Position numbers and translations under genes: made by a program. DNA of 7,888 nt, from contig CAKRKO010000097.1 in assembly GCA_934358495.1 (NCBI GenBank), forward strand, positions 1-7,888, read 5' to 3'. How positions within the stretch are numbered: the first letter of the stretch is position 1; every line of letters begins with the position of its first letter. This DNA comes from an uncultured Eubacterium sp. GTDB taxonomy: Bacteria > Bacillota > Clostridia > Lachnospirales > Lachnospiraceae. Below the pieces are notes generated by a model, which saw nothing but the letters and a program-made list of their open reading frames with translations, was not told where the DNA came from and made no database searches. Shown piece by piece: positions 5,756 through 7,888 of this stretch.

Positions 5756-7279
5756 ATGAGAGCAAGTGGTATTTTACTTCCGGTAAGCAGTTTACCGTCA
5801 AAATATGGAATCGGATGTTTTTCAAAAAGTGCATTTGAATGGATTGATTTTCTGCAGGAAAGCGGCCAGACATTCTGGCAGATTCTGCCGTTGGGGCCGA
5901 CCAGTTATGGGGATTCTCCGTATCAGTCATTTTCTACTTTTGCAGGGAATCCGTATTTCATTTCTCTGGAAGAACTGATTGAGGAAGGTCTTTTAACGAG
6001 AGAGGAATGTGAGTCTGCACAGCTTGGCACAAATCCGTCCTATGTGGATTATGGGAAGCAGTATAAAAATAGAAATCCGTTATTACATAAAGCATATGCA
6101 AACAGCAAAAAACGGGAAGACGCAGAGTTCCTGAAATTTGAGGAAGAGCAGAAGGAATGGCTCCCGGATTATGCACTGTTTATGGCATTAAAGGATGTGC
6201 ATGACAAGCAGGCGTGGAGTACCTGGGAAAAAGAACTGATTCAGAAGGAGCCGGATGTTCTGGCAAAATATAGGGAAGAACTTGCGGATGAAATCTGTTA
6301 TTATGAATATCTGCAGTACTGGTTTTTAAAACAGTGGCTGAAAGTGAAAAAATATGCCAATGAGCGTGGTATCAAGATTATTGGTGATATTCCGATTTAT
6401 GTGGCTTTCGACAGTGCAGATGCATGGATGAATCCGGAATTATTTGAATTTGATGAAGATATGAACCCAATCGAAGTGGCAGGATGCCCGCCAGACGGAT
6501 TTACTGCAGACGGACAGCTCTGGGGCAATCCAATCTATGACTGGGAATACCACAAAAAGCAGAACTTTGCATGGTGGATCCGCCGTATCAAACACTGTGA
6601 AGTATTGTATGATGTGGTTCGAATCGACCATTTCCGTGGTTTCGATGAATATTATACGATTCCATACGGCATGACAAATGCCCGCATCGGGGAGTGGAAA
6701 AAAGGACCGGGTATCGCACTTTTTAAAGAAATAAAAAAACATGTGAAAAACATCGAGATCATCGCAGAAGATCTTGGCTATATGACACAGTCGGTCCGTG
6801 ATCTGGTGGCTGAAACCGGTTATCCTGGCATGAAGGTATTACAGTTTGCCTTTGGTGGTGGTAGTGACAACGAATATCTGCCACATAACTATACCCAGAA
6901 TGCTGTTGTATACCCAGGAACTCATGACAATGAGACTCTGATGCAGTATCTGGACTGTGCGCAGGATCATGTGCGCAATCACATCCGGGAATATATGAAT
7001 CGTCCGCATGCTTCAAATGGGGAACTAGGTGAAAATCTGATCTGGATGGCAATGTCCAGCGTTGGAAAATACTGTATTGTTCCGATTCAGGACTATCTGG
7101 GTCTGGGAAAAGAAGCCCGGATGAACTTTCCGTCCACCCTTGGTCATAACTGGGAGTGGCGTGTGCGCAAGGAGCAGCTGACACATGATCTGGCTGGTAA
7201 CATTGCGCATATGACAGGATTGTCCTATCGCTGGAGAATCGATCCGCCGAAAAAAGAAGAGAAAGAAGCGGAAAAATAA
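5756..7279 (+). CDS. malQ: 4-alpha-glucanotransferase (amylomaltase, GH77)
   Basis: A 507-aa cytosolic GH77 enzyme that transfers alpha-1,4-glucan segments between maltooligosaccharides, releasing glucose; it acts in maltodextrin and glycogen turnover. The length is typical of the family. The N-terminus RASGILLPVSSLPS and the segments LPLGPTSYGDSPYQ (45-58), PPDGFTADGQLWGNP (245-259) and IYDW are characteristic. The catalytic triad is visible: nucleophile D291 in RIDHFRG, acid/base E338 in AEDLG, and D391 in GTHDNET. The ATG at 5756 has an AAGGAG site (5741-5746) 9 bases upstream and starts at the conserved MRASG. It has its own promoter and a structured leader. The stop codon overlaps the start of the DNA glycosylase by one base, so the two are co-transcribed. 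No other maltose or glycogen genes are in the window, so the wider carbohydrate context is not visible. The C-terminal tail KKEEKEAEK is a charged, probably disordered end. Confidence 0.97.
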   Translation: MRASGILLPVSSLPSKYGIGCFSKSAFEWIDFLQESGQTFWQILPLGPTSYGDSPYQSFSTFAGNPYFISLEELIEEGLLTREECESAQLGTNPSYVDYGKQYKNRNPLLHKAYANSKKREDAEFLKFEEEQKEWLPDYALFMALKDVHDKQAWSTWEKELIQKEPDVLAKYREELADEICYYEYLQYWFLKQWLKVKKYANERGIKIIGDIPIYVAFDSADAWMNPELFEFDEDMNPIEVAGCPPDGFTADGQLWGNPIYDWEYHKKQNFAWWIRRIKHCEVLYDVVRIDHFRGFDEYYTIPYGMTNARIGEWKKGPGIALFKEIKKHVKNIEIIAEDLGYMTQSVRDLVAETGYPGMKVLQFAFGGGSDNEYLPHNYTQNAVVYPGTHDNETLMQYLDCAQDHVRNHIREYMNRPHASNGELGENLIWMAMSSVGKYCIVPIQDYLGLGKEARMNFPSTLGHNWEWRVRKEQLTHDLAGNIAHMTGLSYRWRIDPPKKEEKEAEK

Positions 7280-7770
7280 TGGAGTTAAAACGACAAAATC
7301 ATGAATTTTCCCCAGTGTATGATGAAAATTCTGAAATACTGATCCTGGGTAGTTTTCCGTCGGTGAAGTCCAGAGAAATGCAATTCTTTTATGGACATCC
7401 GCAGAACCGTTTCTGGAAAGTCATGGCGCAGGTTTTGAATGAGAAGGTTCCGCAGACTATTCCAGAGAAAAAAGAAATGCTGCTGCGGCATCATATCGCC
7501 CTGTGGGATGTGATCGCAAGCTGTGACATTGCGGGATCCAGCGACAGCAGTATTCGAAACGTGGTGCCAAATGATCTGGCATATATAATAGGAAGAAGCC
7601 AGATTACGAAGATTTATGCAAATGGGGCAAAATCAAAACAGTTGTATGACAAGTATCTGGCAAAAGAGTTGGGGATTGAAGCAGTGCAGCTGCCATCTAC
7701 CAGTCCGGCGAATGCGGCTTACAGTGTGGAGCGGTTGTTGGAATATTGGCAAAATATAAGAAAAATTTAG
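7279..7770 (+). CDS. Uracil-DNA glycosylase superfamily, deoxyinosine (hypoxanthine) glycosylase, family 6-like
   Basis: A 163-aa base-excision repair enzyme. The N-terminal LILGSFPSVKS (21-31), followed by FYGHPQNRFW (37-46), matches family 6 of the UDG superfamily. N43 in HPQN is the likely counterpart of the asparagine shown to matter in that family, and there is no family-1 aspartate-histidine pair. ALWDVI (74-79) and the C-terminal LPSTSPANA (138-146), the DNA-minor-groove loop, complete the fold. The expected role is removal of deoxyinosine, arising from adenine deamination, from DNA; some relatives act on uracil. The start codon overlaps the malQ stop as TAATG. No strong Shine-Dalgarno is present (only AGAAGCGG-like purines), so translation probably depends on termination of malQ ribosomes. 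The stop is at 7768-7770. Pairing a repair enzyme with malQ has no obvious logic and is probably incidental. Confidence 0.88.
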   Translation: MELKRQNHEFSPVYDENSEILILGSFPSVKSREMQFFYGHPQNRFWKVMAQVLNEKVPQTIPEKKEMLLRHHIALWDVIASCDIAGSSDSSIRNVVPNDLAYIIGRSQITKIYANGAKSKQLYDKYLAKELGIEAVQLPSTSPANAAYSVERLLEYWQNIRKI

Positions 7771-7888
7771 AGGATGATATAGGCTGTCCATTGGAATAAC
7801 AAACAGATGTCAAGCAATTATAAGTCTGTACAATAAGGTTTTTTAAACTGTTTTTAGATTTTGAGCCAGAGGTAAGAGCAAAGCCACC
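7771..7888. other. Downstream region without recognisable gene
   Basis: 118 bases to the window end with no gene or confident terminator. A weak inverted repeat (ACAGA 7803-7807 with TCTGT 7825-7829) is followed by a short T-run at 7839-7844. It could end the malQ-glycosylase transcript, but a 5-bp stem with a 17-base loop is too poor to call. Confidence 0.35.

Noticed and set aside
5641..5838. Plus-strand frame starting with TTG over the malQ promoter
   Set aside because: It begins on the -35 hexamer itself, upstream of the predicted transcription start, and overlaps malQ in another frame.
1..7888. CRISPR array, insertion sequence, tRNA or phage signature
   Set aside because: No regularly spaced repeats, transposase or integrase motifs, terminal repeats or tRNA-like sequence were noticed on either strand.

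Overview
The window looks like chromosome of a low-to-mid GC Firmicute, most likely a gut Lachnospiraceae-type clostridium (Blautia/Dorea/Ruminococcus-like). This is inferred from strong AGGAGG-type ribosome binding sites, a TTGAGA-17-TATAAT promoter, short U-tract terminators, and the protein character: a YtrA-type GntR regulator with a large ABC permease, a Clostridia-type MalQ and a family-6 deoxyinosine glycosylase. No mobile element, CRISPR array, tRNA or rRNA was seen. The window reads as compact core genome with a few under-described small elements.

Layout. (1) Plus strand, 2-1075: the 3' end of purD, then a HAD-family phosphatase three bases later, closed by a hairpin terminator (about 1089-1129). 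(2) Minus strand, 5010 down to 1145: a four-gene operon of GntR/YtrA-type repressor, ABC ATPase, ABC-2-like permease with a large C-terminal soluble domain, and HD-domain phosphohydrolase. The genes overlap by 4 bp, overlap by 26 bp and are 8 bp apart, so they are probably translationally coupled. The operon converges on the purD/HAD unit, and the hairpin between them can probably terminate both. (3) Minus strand, 5507-5310: a monocistronic 65-aa protein with a CX3CX2CX3C cluster, its own strong RBS and its own terminator. (4) Plus strand, 5641-7770: a clear sigma-A promoter, a leader with two adjacent hairpins, malQ, and a uracil/deoxyinosine glycosylase whose start overlaps the malQ stop by one base. 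The last 118 bases show no recognisable gene.

How the genes may work together. PurD makes GAR in purine synthesis, and the HAD enzyme probably acts on a small phosphoester. The GntR repressor probably controls its own ABC exporter operon through a dyad at a predicted promoter start site (5113-5131) and possibly a perfect 20-bp palindrome in the leader (5070-5089). MalQ remodels maltodextrins or glycogen, and its leader has mutually exclusive pairings that suggest RNA-level control. The points most worth a second look are the malQ leader, the small cysteine-cluster protein, the GntR control region, and the HD hydrolase coupled to the ABC system.
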